Assembly (NCBI RefSeq): GCF_000235565.1
Contig: NC_017527.1
Location: forward strand, 1,798,001 to 1,862,000
Direction: 5' to 3'
Origin: Methanothrix harundinacea 6Ac
GTDB lineage: Archaea; Halobacteriota; Methanosarcinia; Methanotrichales; Methanotrichaceae
DNA: 64,000 nucleotides
Part shown: positions 1-9,003 of the stretch, one piece after another
Layout: each line of letters opens with the position of its first letter
How positions within the stretch are numbered: position 1 is the first letter of the stretch
Made by a program: the position numbers and the translations under genes
The notes under the pieces: model-generated
Databases searched by the model: none
Seen by the model: the letters and a program-made list of their open reading frames with translations, nothing else
Told to the model about the DNA's origin: nothing

Positions 1-534
1 GGTGAAGAGCTTCGTCATGAAGTGCTCCTTGATCCTAGGGTTCCGGAGCCTCCCCTCGTCCTCGACGGCGAGGTGGGGGTGGCGGGCCAGGACGGCGGCG
101 CCGAAGAGGCCGCTCGCGCTCCTGGTGAGGGCCGCCGACCTTCCCGCGGTGGGGTAGACCTTGGTGTTCCTGATCCCGCAGGAGGGGGAGCTCGCCTTGA
201 GGATGAAGCCATCGACGTCGCCGACGGCGTCGAGGAAAGATCCGGCGAAGGTGTTCATCTCCGCCGTGACGTCCCTATCCGTCGCGGGCTGGACGAGCCT
301 CGTCTCTTTCTCTCTGTTGGTAGAGACGAGCCTAACCGAGTCCCTGGGGACGCCGAGGCCGATCTCCACCTCGGGGCAGACCGGCAGGAACTGGACATAA
401 GGCTGAAGGCTCTTTACGAAGTCACTGCTGATGATCTGGCCGTTGTACCTGCAGTGGTCAACCTCGATGCACCGGCTCACCACCACCCTCGGCTTGGGAA
501 ACTCTCTCAACGCAAACCACCCTTCTCCCATCAT
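1..534 (-). CDS. DUF523/DUF1722 family protein, 3' end cut by window edge
   Basis: An open frame on the minus strand begins with two consecutive ATG codons (534 and 531) and runs off the window edge after 178 codons without a stop. The DUF523 part is recognisable from the conserved CPEVEIGLGVPRDSVRL stretch near residue 50 and the cysteine motif SSPSCGIRNTKVY near residue 115, both typical of this family. The last 30 residues lead into the expected DUF1722 part. The biochemical function of the family is not established; conserved cysteines suggest metal binding. It diverges from the GTPase gene at 673. No strong ribosome site is visible upstream, so a leaderless transcript is possible. Family call fairly sure, function unknown. 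Confidence 0.8.
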   Translation of the reverse strand, partial: MMGEGWFALREFPKPRVVVSRCIEVDHCRYNGQIISSDFVKSLQPYVQFLPVCPEVEIGLGVPRDSVRLVSTNREKETRLVQPATDRDVTAEMNTFAGSFLDAVGDVDGFILKASSPSCGIRNTKVYPTAGRSAALTRSASGLFGAAVLARHPHLAVEDEGRLRNPRIKEHFMTKLFT

Positions 535-672
535 TGGGGTCAAAGCTACTTAAAACCGTCGAGAAAAATTGCCCGAGCGGTTTTCGGCTTCTGGAAGGGG
601 ATCATCGCTCATGATAGTCTCCCCGTTTGTGGGGGTCAGATTGATGATCATGAAAGAACAAATAAAGATGCG

Positions 673-2025
673 ATGGCCGATAGAGAGCGAATTCTGATCC
701 TGGGGGCTGCAGGCCGGGACTTCCACAACTTCAACCTGTTCTTCCGAGGCCGGGATAGGTACGAGGTGGTGGGGTTCACCGCCGCCCAGATCCCCGGCAT
801 CGCCTGCCGGTCCTACCCCCCGGAGCTGGCGGGGCCGCTATACCCCCGGGGCCTCCCCATCTGGCCGGAGGAGGAGCTGGAGGAGATCGTCCGGGAGGAG
901 GGGGTGGAGAGGTGCATCCTCGCCTACAGCGACCTCTCAGCCCAGGAGGTGATCGACCTCGCAAGCCGCGTCTTAGCCGCTGGGGCGGACTTCGGCCTCC
1001 TGAGCGGCGAGCATACGATGCTCAAAAGCCGCCTCCCGGTGATCGCCGTCACCGCCGTCAGGACGGGGGCGGGAAAGAGCCCCGCCGCCCGGTACGTCTC
1101 CCGGATCGTCCGGGGGCGGGGGCTCCGGCCGGCGGTAGTCCGCCACCCGATGCCCTACGGCGACCTCGATGCGATGAGGGCCCAGAGGTTTATCGCCCTC
1201 GAGGACCTGGATCGCGCGGGGGTGACGATGGAGGAGCGGGAGGAGTACGAGGCCCATCTGAGGGAGGGGACGCCGGTCCTGGCGGGGGTGGACTATGCCG
1301 AGGTGCTGGAGATGGCGGAGGAGGAGGGGGACCTGATCGTCTGGGACGGCGGGAACAACGACCTCCCCTTCTTCCGCCCCGACCTCTGGATTACCCTCGC
1401 CGATGCCCTCCGGCCGGGGCACGAGCTATCCTATTACCCCGGCCAGGTGAACCTCCGCCGGGCAGACGTCGTCGTCATCAACAAGGCGAGGACGGCGGGC
1501 TCCCGGGCCGTGGCGGAGATCAGGGAGAGCGTCCGGAGGGTCAACCCCGGGGCGAGGACGGTCCTCACCTCCTCGGAGGTCCGGGGCGACCGCCCTGAGC
1601 TCGTCGCCGGCAGAAGGGTCCTGGTGGTGGAGGACGGTCCCAGCCTCAGCCACGGGGGGATGAGCCACGGGGCGGGGCTGGAGGCGGCGTGGCGGTACGG
1701 GGCGGCGGAGGTGGTAGACCCCCGGCCCTACGCCGTGGGGTCCTTCGCGGAGGTCTTCAGGAGGTACCCCCAGATCGGGCCGGTCCTCCCGGCGATGGGC
1801 TACTACCCTCACCAGATGGCGGAGCTGGAGGAGACCATCAACCGGGTCCCGGCGGAGGCGGTCGTCGTCTCCACGCCCGTGGACCTGGCCGCCTCCTTGA
1901 AGATCAAGAAGCCCGTCCTCCGGGTCACCTACGAGATGGTGGAGGAGGAGGAGCCGGGGCTCCGGGGGGTGGTGGAGGGGTTCCTCGCCACCCTCGTTGC
2001 GGGGGCGAGGGCCGGGGGTGGGTGA
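673..2025 (+). CDS. Cyclic 2,3-diphosphoglycerate synthetase-like P-loop GTPase
   Basis: This 450-residue protein belongs to the cDPGS-related GTPase family of archaea. The N-terminus (ERILILGAAGRDFHNFN) is a Rossmann-like nucleotide site, and a second P-loop-like segment AVTAVRTGAGKSPAARYVS lies near residue 125. A DGGNNDLPFF motif and an INKARTAG segment, which looks like a GTPase NKxD site, follow. The frame is open upstream to position 22, but that extension is antisense to the DUF523 gene, so ATG 673 is preferred. Family members often neighbour carbamate kinase, as here, where the next gene begins at its stop codon. In thermophilic methanogens the relative makes the solute cDPG; whether this one does, or serves carbamoyl-phosphate or purine metabolism, cannot be told from sequence. 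Confidence 0.82.
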   Translation: MADRERILILGAAGRDFHNFNLFFRGRDRYEVVGFTAAQIPGIACRSYPPELAGPLYPRGLPIWPEEELEEIVREEGVERCILAYSDLSAQEVIDLASRVLAAGADFGLLSGEHTMLKSRLPVIAVTAVRTGAGKSPAARYVSRIVRGRGLRPAVVRHPMPYGDLDAMRAQRFIALEDLDRAGVTMEEREEYEAHLREGTPVLAGVDYAEVLEMAEEEGDLIVWDGGNNDLPFFRPDLWITLADALRPGHELSYYPGQVNLRRADVVVINKARTAGSRAVAEIRESVRRVNPGARTVLTSSEVRGDRPELVAGRRVLVVEDGPSLSHGGMSHGAGLEAAWRYGAAEVVDPRPYAVGSFAEVFRRYPQIGPVLPAMGYYPHQMAELEETINRVPAEAVVVSTPVDLAASLKIKKPVLRVTYEMVEEEEPGLRGVVEGFLATLVAGARAGGG

Positions 2026-2940
2026 ACGGTCGATGTCGTCGCCTTCGGCGGAAACGCCCTCCTCCCCGACCCTCTCGACCCCAGCTCCCAGGGGTCCCGG
2101 GCCCGGGCCCTGGCGGGGGCCCTCCGCCTCGTCAACCCCTCCGGGGAGGGGGTGGTCCTCGTCCACGGGAACGGCCCCCAGGTGGGGATGATCCTCCTCC
2201 GGATAGAGGCGACCCGGGACCGGATCCCTCCTGAGCCCCTGGACGTCCTGGTAGCCGAGACCCAGGGGTCCATCGGCTACCTCCTCGCGAGGACTATCAG
2301 GTCCGCCTCAGCCCATCCGCATCAGGATGTCGCGGCGGTGATGACCCAGGTCGTCGTCGACGGATCGGACCCCGCCTTCGCCCGGCCGACGAAGCCGGTG
2401 GGGCCGTTCTACAGCGAGGAGGAGGCTCTCCGGCTCCGGGAGAAGGTGGGCTGGGACCTCGCCCCCGGGGCCAAGGGATGGAGGAGGGTCGTCCCCTCCC
2501 CCCGGCCCCGGGAGGTGGTGGAGATGGGGGTGATCCGGGAGGCGGTGGCCGAGGGGCACCTCGTCATCGCCGGTGGCGGCGGTGGGGTCCCCGTCCGCCG
2601 GGGCCGGGGCCGGGAGCTCTTTGGGGTGGAGGCGGTGGTGGATAAGGACCTCACCTCCTCCCTCATGGCCGTCGGCCTGGGGGCGGAGAGGCTGGTGATC
2701 CTGACGGAGGTGGACGCGGTCTACAGGGACTTCGGCGGCGAAGGGGCCGAGCCGATCCCCCACCTCCGCCCCGAGGAGGCCCGGGATATCCTAGATCTCC
2801 TCCCTCCGGGGAGCATGGGGCCTAAGGTGGAGGCGGCCCTCGCCTTCGCCGAGGCTACCGGGAGGGGTGCCCTCATCACCGACGTCGACCATCTGGGGAG
2901 GGCCCTAGTCGGAAGGGCGGGAACTTGGATCCTTCCCTGA
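2026..2940 (+). CDS. arcC: Carbamate kinase, start codon apparently lost
   Basis: The product is an amino-acid-kinase-fold carbamate kinase (carbamoyl phosphate + ADP = ATP + carbamate). Visible motifs are VVAFGGNALL at the very start, VLVHGNGPQVGM, AGGGGGVPV, and ILTEVDAVYRDF near the C-terminus. The coding similarity begins immediately after the TGA of the upstream gene in the same frame, but this frame has no ATG, GTG or TTG before GTG 2152, which would delete the phosphate-binding GGN motif. Removing one A at 2025/2026 would create GTGACGGTCGAT, a normal start overlapping the upstream TGA. A one-base insertion or sequencing error is therefore likely; a non-standard ACG start at 2026 is the alternative. 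Translational coupling to the GTPase is expected in either case. Confidence 0.82.
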   Translation, partial: TVDVVAFGGNALLPDPLDPSSQGSRARALAGALRLVNPSGEGVVLVHGNGPQVGMILLRIEATRDRIPPEPLDVLVAETQGSIGYLLARTIRSASAHPHQDVAAVMTQVVVDGSDPAFARPTKPVGPFYSEEEALRLREKVGWDLAPGAKGWRRVVPSPRPREVVEMGVIREAVAEGHLVIAGGGGGVPVRRGRGRELFGVEAVVDKDLTSSLMAVGLGAERLVILTEVDAVYRDFGGEGAEPIPHLRPEEARDILDLLPPGSMGPKVEAALAFAEATGRGALITDVDHLGRALVGRAGTWILP

Positions 2941-3152
2941 GCTCCCCCGGGTTCCACCTCATCGGTTCGGACCGGCTTCGGCTTCGTGGCGAAGGGCCTG
3001 GGCCGTCTGGCCGCCCCTGGAGAGGGCGATTCAGCCTGCCTCTCAAAAAAGCCGATTTTTGGCCTCTCCCCCCTCCCCCCTGAGCCGGGCAAAATAGATA
3101 ACCTGTCGCGCCATGGTCATGACGGGTCTTCTATCGATCCGGAGGTTAAATC

Positions 3153-4427
3153 TTGGAAAGGTGGTCTTCGAGGACGGCTTTCATCCTCGCCTCCGTCGGC
3201 TCGGCGGTGGGGATAGGGAACATCTGGCGGTTCTCCTCGGTGGTGGGGCAGAACGGCGGGGGAGCGTACCTGGTGCCGTATCTGATGGCGGTCTTCGCCT
3301 TCGCCCTCCCCCTGATGATGCTGGAGCTGGCGGTGGGGAGGCGGCTCCGGGGGGACGTGGTCACCGCCTTCGGCCGGGCGAGGCCCCGGTTCAGGCCCCT
3401 GGGGTGGGTCGTCTGCGCCGTCGTCTTCTCGATCCTCTCCTACTACCTGGTCGTCACCGGCTGGACCCTAGCCTACGTCGGCTTCTCCATCGCCGGGGAG
3501 GGGGTCGAGTTCGCGGATTTCACCTCGACCTACAGCCCCATCGGCTACTTCATAATCTCGGCCCTGGTGATGGGGGCGATCGTATCCCTCGGGATAAAGG
3601 ACGGGATCGAGAGGGCGACGAAGCTCTTGATCCCCTTCTCCTTCCTCCTCCTCCTGGGCCTTGCCGCCTTCTCCTCGACCCTGGAGGGGTTTGGGGCTGG
3701 ATGGCGGTACCTCTTCACCCCCGACTTCTCCGTCCTCGCCGACCCCCTCCTCTGGGCCGCCGCCTTCGGCCAGGCCTTCTTCTCCCTCTCCGTCGGCTAC
3801 GGGATCCTCCTCACCTACGGCGATTACCTCGACGAGGGGATTGGGATCCTGAATTCGTCATTGATCATAACCTTCGCCGACCTGGCGGTGGCGATCCTGG
3901 CGGGGCTGGTGATTTTTCCTGTCGTCTTCACCTACGGCCTGGAGCCGGCGGCCGGAGCGGAGCTCGCCTTCTCGACCCTCCCCCGGGCCTTCGAGGTGAT
4001 GCCCTACGGCTCCGCCTTTGCCGTCGCCTTCTTCGCCCTCCTCTTCTCCGCCGCCATGACCTCGGCGGTCTCGATGCTGGAGGTGGGCGCCGCCTCCGTG
4101 GCCGCCGCCACCGGCATCTCCCGGAGGAGGGTGAGCTTCGCCCTCACCGCCGGCACCATCGCCCTGGGGCTGCCTTCGGCCCTCAGCTACAGCAGCGCCG
4201 CCCTGGAGGTCGGGGGGGTGCGGGTCCTCGACATCATGGACGATACGGTGGGGGGGCTCGGCCTCGTCCTGACGGCGACCCTCATCGCCGTCACCTTCAC
4301 CTGGTTTATGGACGGGAGGGCCCTCGCCGAGGAGATGGGGCGGGGGAGGAGGTTGGCGCTGCCGATAGCCAAGTATGCGGTCCCGGCCGTCATGGCCATG
4401 ACCCTCCTGGCGAGGGCCCTCCTCTGA
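3153..4427 (+). CDS. Sodium:neurotransmitter symporter (SNF) family transporter
   Basis: A 424-residue polytopic membrane protein of the SNF (LeuT-type) family, which imports amino acids or related solutes with sodium. The first transmembrane segment carries the signature SVGSAVGIGNIWRF, which unwinds around substrate and Na+ in LeuT, and about eleven hydrophobic segments follow, the length expected for prokaryotic members. The start is TTG 3153, preceded at good distance by GGAGG (3141-3145). The gene stands alone: 212 bases separate it from carbamate kinase and about 670 from the next gene. The substrate cannot be predicted from sequence alone. Confidence 0.92.
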   Translation: MERWSSRTAFILASVGSAVGIGNIWRFSSVVGQNGGGAYLVPYLMAVFAFALPLMMLELAVGRRLRGDVVTAFGRARPRFRPLGWVVCAVVFSILSYYLVVTGWTLAYVGFSIAGEGVEFADFTSTYSPIGYFIISALVMGAIVSLGIKDGIERATKLLIPFSFLLLLGLAAFSSTLEGFGAGWRYLFTPDFSVLADPLLWAAAFGQAFFSLSVGYGILLTYGDYLDEGIGILNSSLIITFADLAVAILAGLVIFPVVFTYGLEPAAGAELAFSTLPRAFEVMPYGSAFAVAFFALLFSAAMTSAVSMLEVGAASVAAATGISRRRVSFALTAGTIALGLPSALSYSSAALEVGGVRVLDIMDDTVGGLGLVLTATLIAVTFTWFMDGRALAEEMGRGRRLALPIAKYAVPAVMAMTLLARALL

Positions 4428-4769
4428 GAAGGCGAGGAAGACCCTCCAGAAAGCTCAAGCTCTTGAAGGAGAACGTCCTCCTGGTGGAGAAAGGAGATGG
4501 CCAGTTGATGGCTGAGGGGAGAGGTCTGCTACCATCATCCATTGGCCGAGGAGGAGCATTATCAGATGGATGCTGGTTTCTGTGGATTGAGCTGTATTTT
4601 GCGATCCGCCCGACTTCTCGGATGGCTCAGAAGCCTTCAATCTGATTGAGAGACGGATAGGCTACGCTGGCAGAAGCTTTTCTTTTTGGATTCGGATTGA
4701 ATTAGAAGAATGGAATTCGAGATGCATAGACTTCATCGTCTCTTGGATTTCGATGCAGAGAGAAATTCA

Positions 4770-5060
4770 CATCTTATATAAATAATCAAAATAATCGCTA
4801 ATAGGCGGCTCGATAGATATTTATGCCATCAACCCGAAGGAGAGGTGTGCCTGGACGATGAAGCTGAATGGGTTCGGTTCTCGGACAGGCTGGGAGCTCC
4901 TTGGGGGTTGTGAGCTTCTGCCGGAATAGCCGGCTAGGTCGAAATTAGACCGCCTTTCACGGCTTTGTGAGGCGGATCATGGAAACCATCCGATCTAGCC
5001 ATAGCTCCCAGGAGCGAGCTATGCCGCATCGGGCCGATTTTTTTTGCGGCCGTCGATGGC
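4770..5060 (+). ncRNA. Candidate structured leader or small RNA
   Basis: The 672-base gap 4428-5099 has no convincing gene, but its second half looks structured. A TATA-like box CTTATATAAAT lies at 4773-4783. Downstream are four consecutive inverted repeats: CCGG/CCGG (4921-4933), CCGCC..TCAC/GTGA..GGCGG (4950-4975), ATAGCTC/GAGCTAT (5001-5022) and GGCCG/CGGCC (5032-5051), the last with eight T in its loop. The run ends 49 bases before the Cys-rich secreted protein gene. It could be a regulatory leader of that gene or an independent small RNA. I do not recognise a known riboswitch. The first half (4428-4760) holds nothing I can name. Confidence 0.35.
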
Positions 5061-5099
5061 ATCAAATTAGAGGGTAACAGCGAACGGAGTGGGAACTTA

Positions 5100-5900
5100 A
5101 TGAAGAGAGAACTGGCTATAACGCTGGTAATCGGAATCGCCCTGGTGGGCATGGCCGGCGCTGCCAACTACATGTACGAGAAGTCGAACATAAAGGGCGT
5201 CGGCTACAAGAACACCGAGATCATCATTCAGACTCAGCCCGGCCTGAACGGGAACAAGCTGGTCGAGAAGGAGTCTGGAAGCGGTAACGTCATTTCATCG
5301 ATGACCGAGATCGAGGCTGAGAGGGACCCCTATGGGCCCTGGTGCCCCGGGACCGATTGTGGATCTCCCTATCAATGTGGTGGAGATGATCCCTGCATCA
5401 TCGATAGTTTTGATCCCGGTAGCGGCTGCGTCGACTACATCAACTTCAACAAGGAGACCGAGCTGGAGTACATGCCTGTCAGCTATCAGACCGGCACCTA
5501 CGATCAGAAGTGGATCGAGAAGCTCTGCGTCCAGAACTACTACATCGGAGCCACCATGGTCGAGATGTACACCCACGCCGAGCACCTCCAGAAGAACACC
5601 GAGGTGAAGACGAGGAGGGACTGCAGCCCATGGGATCCGACAAACTGTGGCGCTGACGGCTGCTTCGGCTGCGGCGACTGCACCGGAGCCCTGGAGGCGA
5701 ACATCAACTCCAACGTCATCGGCGTCGCCCATATCGGCTGGCTCTCCAAGGATGTAGCCACCAACTGCAAGGGGAGACACTACGAGTGGGGCCGGTCCGT
5801 TGAAGACCTGACGGGCGTCTTCTCCATCGAGAAGTTCATCCAGCTTTGGGGCAACGGAACCTGCGGCGAGGTCCAGGTGGACTGGCTGCCCTGCATCTAA
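5100..5900 (+). CDS. Secreted cysteine-rich protein of unknown function
   Basis: A 266-residue protein with a clear signal peptide: KR, a hydrophobic stretch of about 17 residues, and a cleavage-like AGAAN site near residue 21. The mature part has about seventeen cysteines, many in glycine-rich clusters such as WCPGTDCGSPYQCGGDDPC and CGADGCFGCGDC, suggesting a disulfide-knit extracellular protein. A central tract with aromatic and histidine residues (NYYIGATMVEMYTHAEH) and one or two N-glycosylation sequons are present. No enzyme motif is evident. It sits alone behind a long, possibly structured leader. Similar proteins are probably found in related methanogens, but I cannot confirm it. Start ATG 5100 is set by the signal peptide. 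Confidence 0.75.
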   Translation: MKRELAITLVIGIALVGMAGAANYMYEKSNIKGVGYKNTEIIIQTQPGLNGNKLVEKESGSGNVISSMTEIEAERDPYGPWCPGTDCGSPYQCGGDDPCIIDSFDPGSGCVDYINFNKETELEYMPVSYQTGTYDQKWIEKLCVQNYYIGATMVEMYTHAEHLQKNTEVKTRRDCSPWDPTNCGADGCFGCGDCTGALEANINSNVIGVAHIGWLSKDVATNCKGRHYEWGRSVEDLTGVFSIEKFIQLWGNGTCGEVQVDWLPCI

Positions 5901-6177
5901 ATTCGAAATTATTAGGCTGCCCCTAGAGCCAAAATCGGGGCAGTCCCCACCTCTTTAGCGATCTTTAATGATGGACGATCGGCATAGATCGTCTCGCCTT
6001 AGCGATCTTTCTTCGTCCCATCAAGGCCGAGTCGAGTCCCAACTCCAATCGTCGAATCCATATTCTTGGCAAAATGAAGAGAAGCTGACCGGCTCTTTTG
6101 GCCAGGATTTTAACAATCTTCCGGGGGAGCATCGTGGGAATTATATGGCCCCTAAATATCCTATTTTTTAAAAGAAT

Positions 6178-6251
6178 GCTCCGGTGGGGATTTGAACCCC
6201 AGTCGCGGGAGTGAGAGTCCCGCATGATTGGCCGAGCTACACTACCGGAGC
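6178..6251 (-). tRNA. tRNA-Glu (anticodon CTC)
   Basis: The minus strand reads GCTCCGGT at the 5' end and ACCGGAGC at the 3' end, giving a 7-8 bp acceptor stem. The anticodon stem CGGGA/TCCCG encloses the loop CTCTCAC, so the anticodon is CTC (Glu). The T arm TGGGGTTCAAATCCCCA is canonical. No intron is visible and CCA is not encoded. Confidence 0.96.
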
Positions 6252-6282
6252 GCCGGTGGCCCTTCGGTTGGCGTTCTACCAT

Positions 6283-7094
6283 TTAACCCTTTTGCCCCAC
6301 CCGGCCGGCGCTGGGGCAGACCTCGGCGAGGACGCAGGCCCCGCAGGAGGGGGACCTCGCCCGGCAGACGGCCCGGCCGTGCCTGATCAGGTTGACGTGG
6401 AAGGAGCAGTACTTCTCCCGGGGGGTGATCTCCTCCAGGATCCGCTCCGCCTCCTCTATGCTGGCGCCGGCGGGGACGAAGCCGAGCCTCCGGGAGAGGC
6501 GGTTGACGTGGGTGTCCACCGGGAGGAGGGGCATCCTGAAGGCGAAGAGGAGGACGACGGCCGCCGTCTTCGGCCCCACCCCCGGGAGGCTCACCAGGAA
6601 TTGGCGGGCCTCCTCTGCATCAGCGCCCCTCAGAAACTCCAGGTCTATCCGCTCCGGCCCTCCTGCCTCCTCCCTCTCGCCCATTTCATCCTCTTTTCCC
6701 CCTCCATCTCCTCCCCTCTCTCCTCCTCTCGCCTCCTCCTCTCGCGCTGCCTCTCCTGGATCATCGCCAGGGCCTCCTTGATCCTCCGGGTCTTGATGTT
6801 GGCGAGGCCACCACAGCGGATCAGCCCCGCCACCTCCTCATCGGGGGCGGAGAGGAGCGCCTGGTATGCGGGGTAGGCCCTCTTGAGGCTCTCGAAGGCC
6901 CGGTGGGTGTTAGCCGAGGTGGTGTTCTGGGAGAGGATCGTCTGGACGAGGAGGTCGACGGGGTCGTCCCCCCGCCTCCTGGGGAGGCCGTAGGCCTCCT
7001 CCAAAAGCTCTATGCACCGGTCGAGCCTCCTCTTCGTCTCCGCGGGGATCGGATCCTTGGAAGGAACTTTGGCTCCGGGATTGGTCGCTTCCAT
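6283..7094 (-). pseudogene. nth: Endonuclease III (HhH-GPD DNA glycosylase), split by a frameshift
   Basis: Two overlapping frames together make one base-excision repair glycosylase/AP lyase. The first (7094 down to 6645) has the N-terminal half with VQTILSQNTTSANTHRAF. The second (6684 down to 6283) has the helix-hairpin-helix LPGVGPKTAAVVL, the catalytic Asp in LLPVDTHVN, and the four-cysteine iron-sulfur site C-x6-C-x2-C-x5-C. The join falls in a purine-rich stretch around 6690-6740 that codes for an Arg/Glu-rich tract, where the reading must shift by -1, as if one base were missing. ATG 6684 could restart translation of the second half. The tract itself is an insertion relative to usual Nth, whose length is about 210-220. 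It could be a real inactivating mutation, a sequencing slip, or two translated halves. Confidence 0.8.
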
Positions 7095-7198
7095 CCCTCC
7101 TCCGATCGCCCCGGAGGGTCAATAACCTGACGCTGCCCCCTCCGGGCGGGGCTCTCCTCTCCTACTTCGCCTTCCACCTCGATGCCGTCTTCCGGCCC

Positions 7199-7305
7199 GT
7201 CCTCCTCCTATCCTCACCATCCCCCCATCTTCCCATCATCAGCATCCACCCTATTCCCATCCACCCATCTTCCCCTCCTCATCCATCCTCCTCCCCATCT
7301 TTGCC
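7199..7305. repeat. Pyrimidine-rich low-complexity tract
   Basis: About 100 bases almost purely C, T and A with many imperfect CATCC/CCATC units lie between the divergently transcribed endonuclease III and MgtC-like genes. It has the look of a degenerate microsatellite; no function is evident. Confidence 0.5.
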
Positions 7306-7354
7306 GCCGGCTCCACGGAAAAATTATTAGCCGAAGGCTGCCAGGGTTTGAGGG

Positions 7355-8632
7355 ATGGACTACGGCAGCCTGAGCCTGGAGGCGATGGCCTTCAGGGACC
7401 TCTACCCCTTCCTCATCTCGATCCTCATCGGGGCCCTCATAGGGACGGAGCGGGAGCGGGACCTCCTGGAGAAGAAGAAGCGGGGTGTGGCGGGCCTCCG
7501 GACCTTCATCCTCATAACCCTCCTCGGGACCCTCTCGGCAGCCATGGCGGCAGAGTACGGCGGCGCCTTCATCATCGTCGCCTTCGCCAGCTTCGCCCTC
7601 ATGGTGGCGGTGGGGTACGCCGCCAGCGCGACGAACCTGGGGAGGCTCGACTTCACCTCGGAGGTGGCGGCGGCCATAGCCTTCATCCTCGGGGCCCTCT
7701 GCTACCACCCCGATACGGTGATGCTCGCCATCGCCCTCGCCATCCTGGGGACGGTGATTCTGGCGATCAAGAAGACCGCCCACCGGTACGTCGAGATCAT
7801 CCGGGAGGAGGAGCTCCTCGACACCCTCAAGATGGGGCTGGTGGCCCTGGTGATCCTCCCCCTCCTCCCCAACACCACCATCGACCCCTTCGGGGTCCTG
7901 AACCCGCGGAACATCTGGATGATGGTCGTCCTGGTCAGCCTGATCGGGTACGTCGGCTACGTCATGATCAGGATCTTCGGGACGGATAGGGGCCTATCCA
8001 TCACCGGGGCGCTGGGGGGGCTCGTCTCCAGCACCGCCGTCGCCACCACCATGGCGGCGGAGGCGAAGGCCCACCGGGAGGTGGTTCCCTCAGCGGTCTT
8101 CGCCACCACCATCGCGAGCTGCACCATGTTCCCCCGGATCCTCCTGGAGGTCTTCGTCGTCAACAGGGACCTCTTCCTGCCCCTCCTGCTGCCGATGGCG
8201 AGCATGACCGTCGCGGGGGTCGCCCTGGCCCTCCTCCTCTACAGGAAGAGGGAGACGATCGAGGCGCCCGTAAACCTCACCGACCCCTTCAGGCTCTCGC
8301 CTGCCCTCAAGTTCGGGGCCTTCTTCGCCCTCGTCCTCCTGGTCTCCAAGGTCGCGAGCATCTACTTCGGCGAGGCCGGGACCTACGCCGCGAGCCTGGT
8401 GGCGGGGCTTGCGGACGTAGACGCCATTACCCTATCCCTCGCGACCCTCGCCAGGACCCCGGCGATGGGGGAGGAGGTGGCGGTGGCGGCGATAACCCTC
8501 GCCGCCATGACCAACACCCTGGTGAAGCTCGCCATCACCTTCGTCCTCGGAACAAGGGAGTTCGGCTCCCAGGTGGCTCTGATCTTCATCCCCATGATCG
8601 GGGTGGGGATATTGACTATAATCCTCTTCTAG
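7355..8632 (+). CDS. MgtC/DUF4010 family membrane protein
   Basis: A 425-residue polytopic membrane protein. The N-terminal third matches the MgtC/SapB domain (LIGALIGTERERDL, then GVAGLRTFILITLLGTLSA), and the rest is the DUF4010 hydrophobic domain with about eight more membrane segments, including the conserved GALGGLVSSTAVATTMA. MgtC-type proteins are linked to magnesium limitation and membrane energetics in bacteria; the archaeal two-domain form has no proven role. The start ATG 7355 is preceded by GAGGG. It stands alone, with 225 bases of mostly low-complexity sequence upstream. Confidence 0.85.
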   Translation: MDYGSLSLEAMAFRDLYPFLISILIGALIGTERERDLLEKKKRGVAGLRTFILITLLGTLSAAMAAEYGGAFIIVAFASFALMVAVGYAASATNLGRLDFTSEVAAAIAFILGALCYHPDTVMLAIALAILGTVILAIKKTAHRYVEIIREEELLDTLKMGLVALVILPLLPNTTIDPFGVLNPRNIWMMVVLVSLIGYVGYVMIRIFGTDRGLSITGALGGLVSSTAVATTMAAEAKAHREVVPSAVFATTIASCTMFPRILLEVFVVNRDLFLPLLLPMASMTVAGVALALLLYRKRETIEAPVNLTDPFRLSPALKFGAFFALVLLVSKVASIYFGEAGTYAASLVAGLADVDAITLSLATLARTPAMGEEVAVAAITLAAMTNTLVKLAITFVLGTREFGSQVALIFIPMIGVGILTIILF

Positions 8633-8697
8633 TTGAAAGAAAAATAGGAGGCCGCATCCCTCCACCGGGTGCGGCAGGAGTATCGATGGCTATCAGC

Positions 8698-9003
8698 TCA
8701 TTCTCCGATGAAGACCTTCCGGACCACCTCCGAGAGGATCGGCCCTCCCCTGTCGACGACCTTCGCCTCATAGATCCAGAGCTCCTCCCTTCCTAGGGCC
8801 CCCTCGACGATCATCGCCATCCCTTCGTCCTTTGAAAGGTCGATCTGGTGCTTTTCGATCGTCGTCTCATCCAGTAGCTTCGGCTTTATCAGCTGGGTTA
8901 GCCTCACGGCGCAGCAGTGCTCCTTCGGCTCGAGGATCCTGAACCGGCCGCTCTCGACCACCCCCAAAAACTTCGTCATCAATTTCACCTCCGCTATCTT
9001 CAT
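8698..9003 (-). CDS. Small conserved-looking hypothetical protein
   Basis: A 101-residue soluble protein, unrecognised. It alternates short beta-prone stretches (AEVKLMTKFLGVVESGRFRIL, split here by prediction only) with charged segments and ends in a helix. A TATA-like AATATAAATT at about 9018-9027 on the minus strand lies close to the ATG at 9003, consistent with a short or absent leader. Codon use matches its neighbours, supporting a real gene. It is convergent with the MgtC-like gene. No function is proposed. Confidence 0.6.
   Translation of the reverse strand: MKIAEVKLMTKFLGVVESGRFRILEPKEHCCAVRLTQLIKPKLLDETTIEKHQIDLSKDEGMAMIVEGALGREELWIYEAKVVDRGGPILSEVVRKVFIGE

Noticed and set aside
22-672. 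Long N-terminal extension of the cDPGS-like GTPase
   Set aside because: It is antisense to the DUF523 gene, with no family similarity; the natural start is ATG 673.
4455-4640. Possible small genes in the gap after the SNF transporter
   Set aside because: No ribosome sites, atypical composition, no recognisable similarity.
5965-6282. Minus-strand 105-residue frame covering tRNA-Glu
   Set aside because: It reads through the tRNA and has no family similarity.
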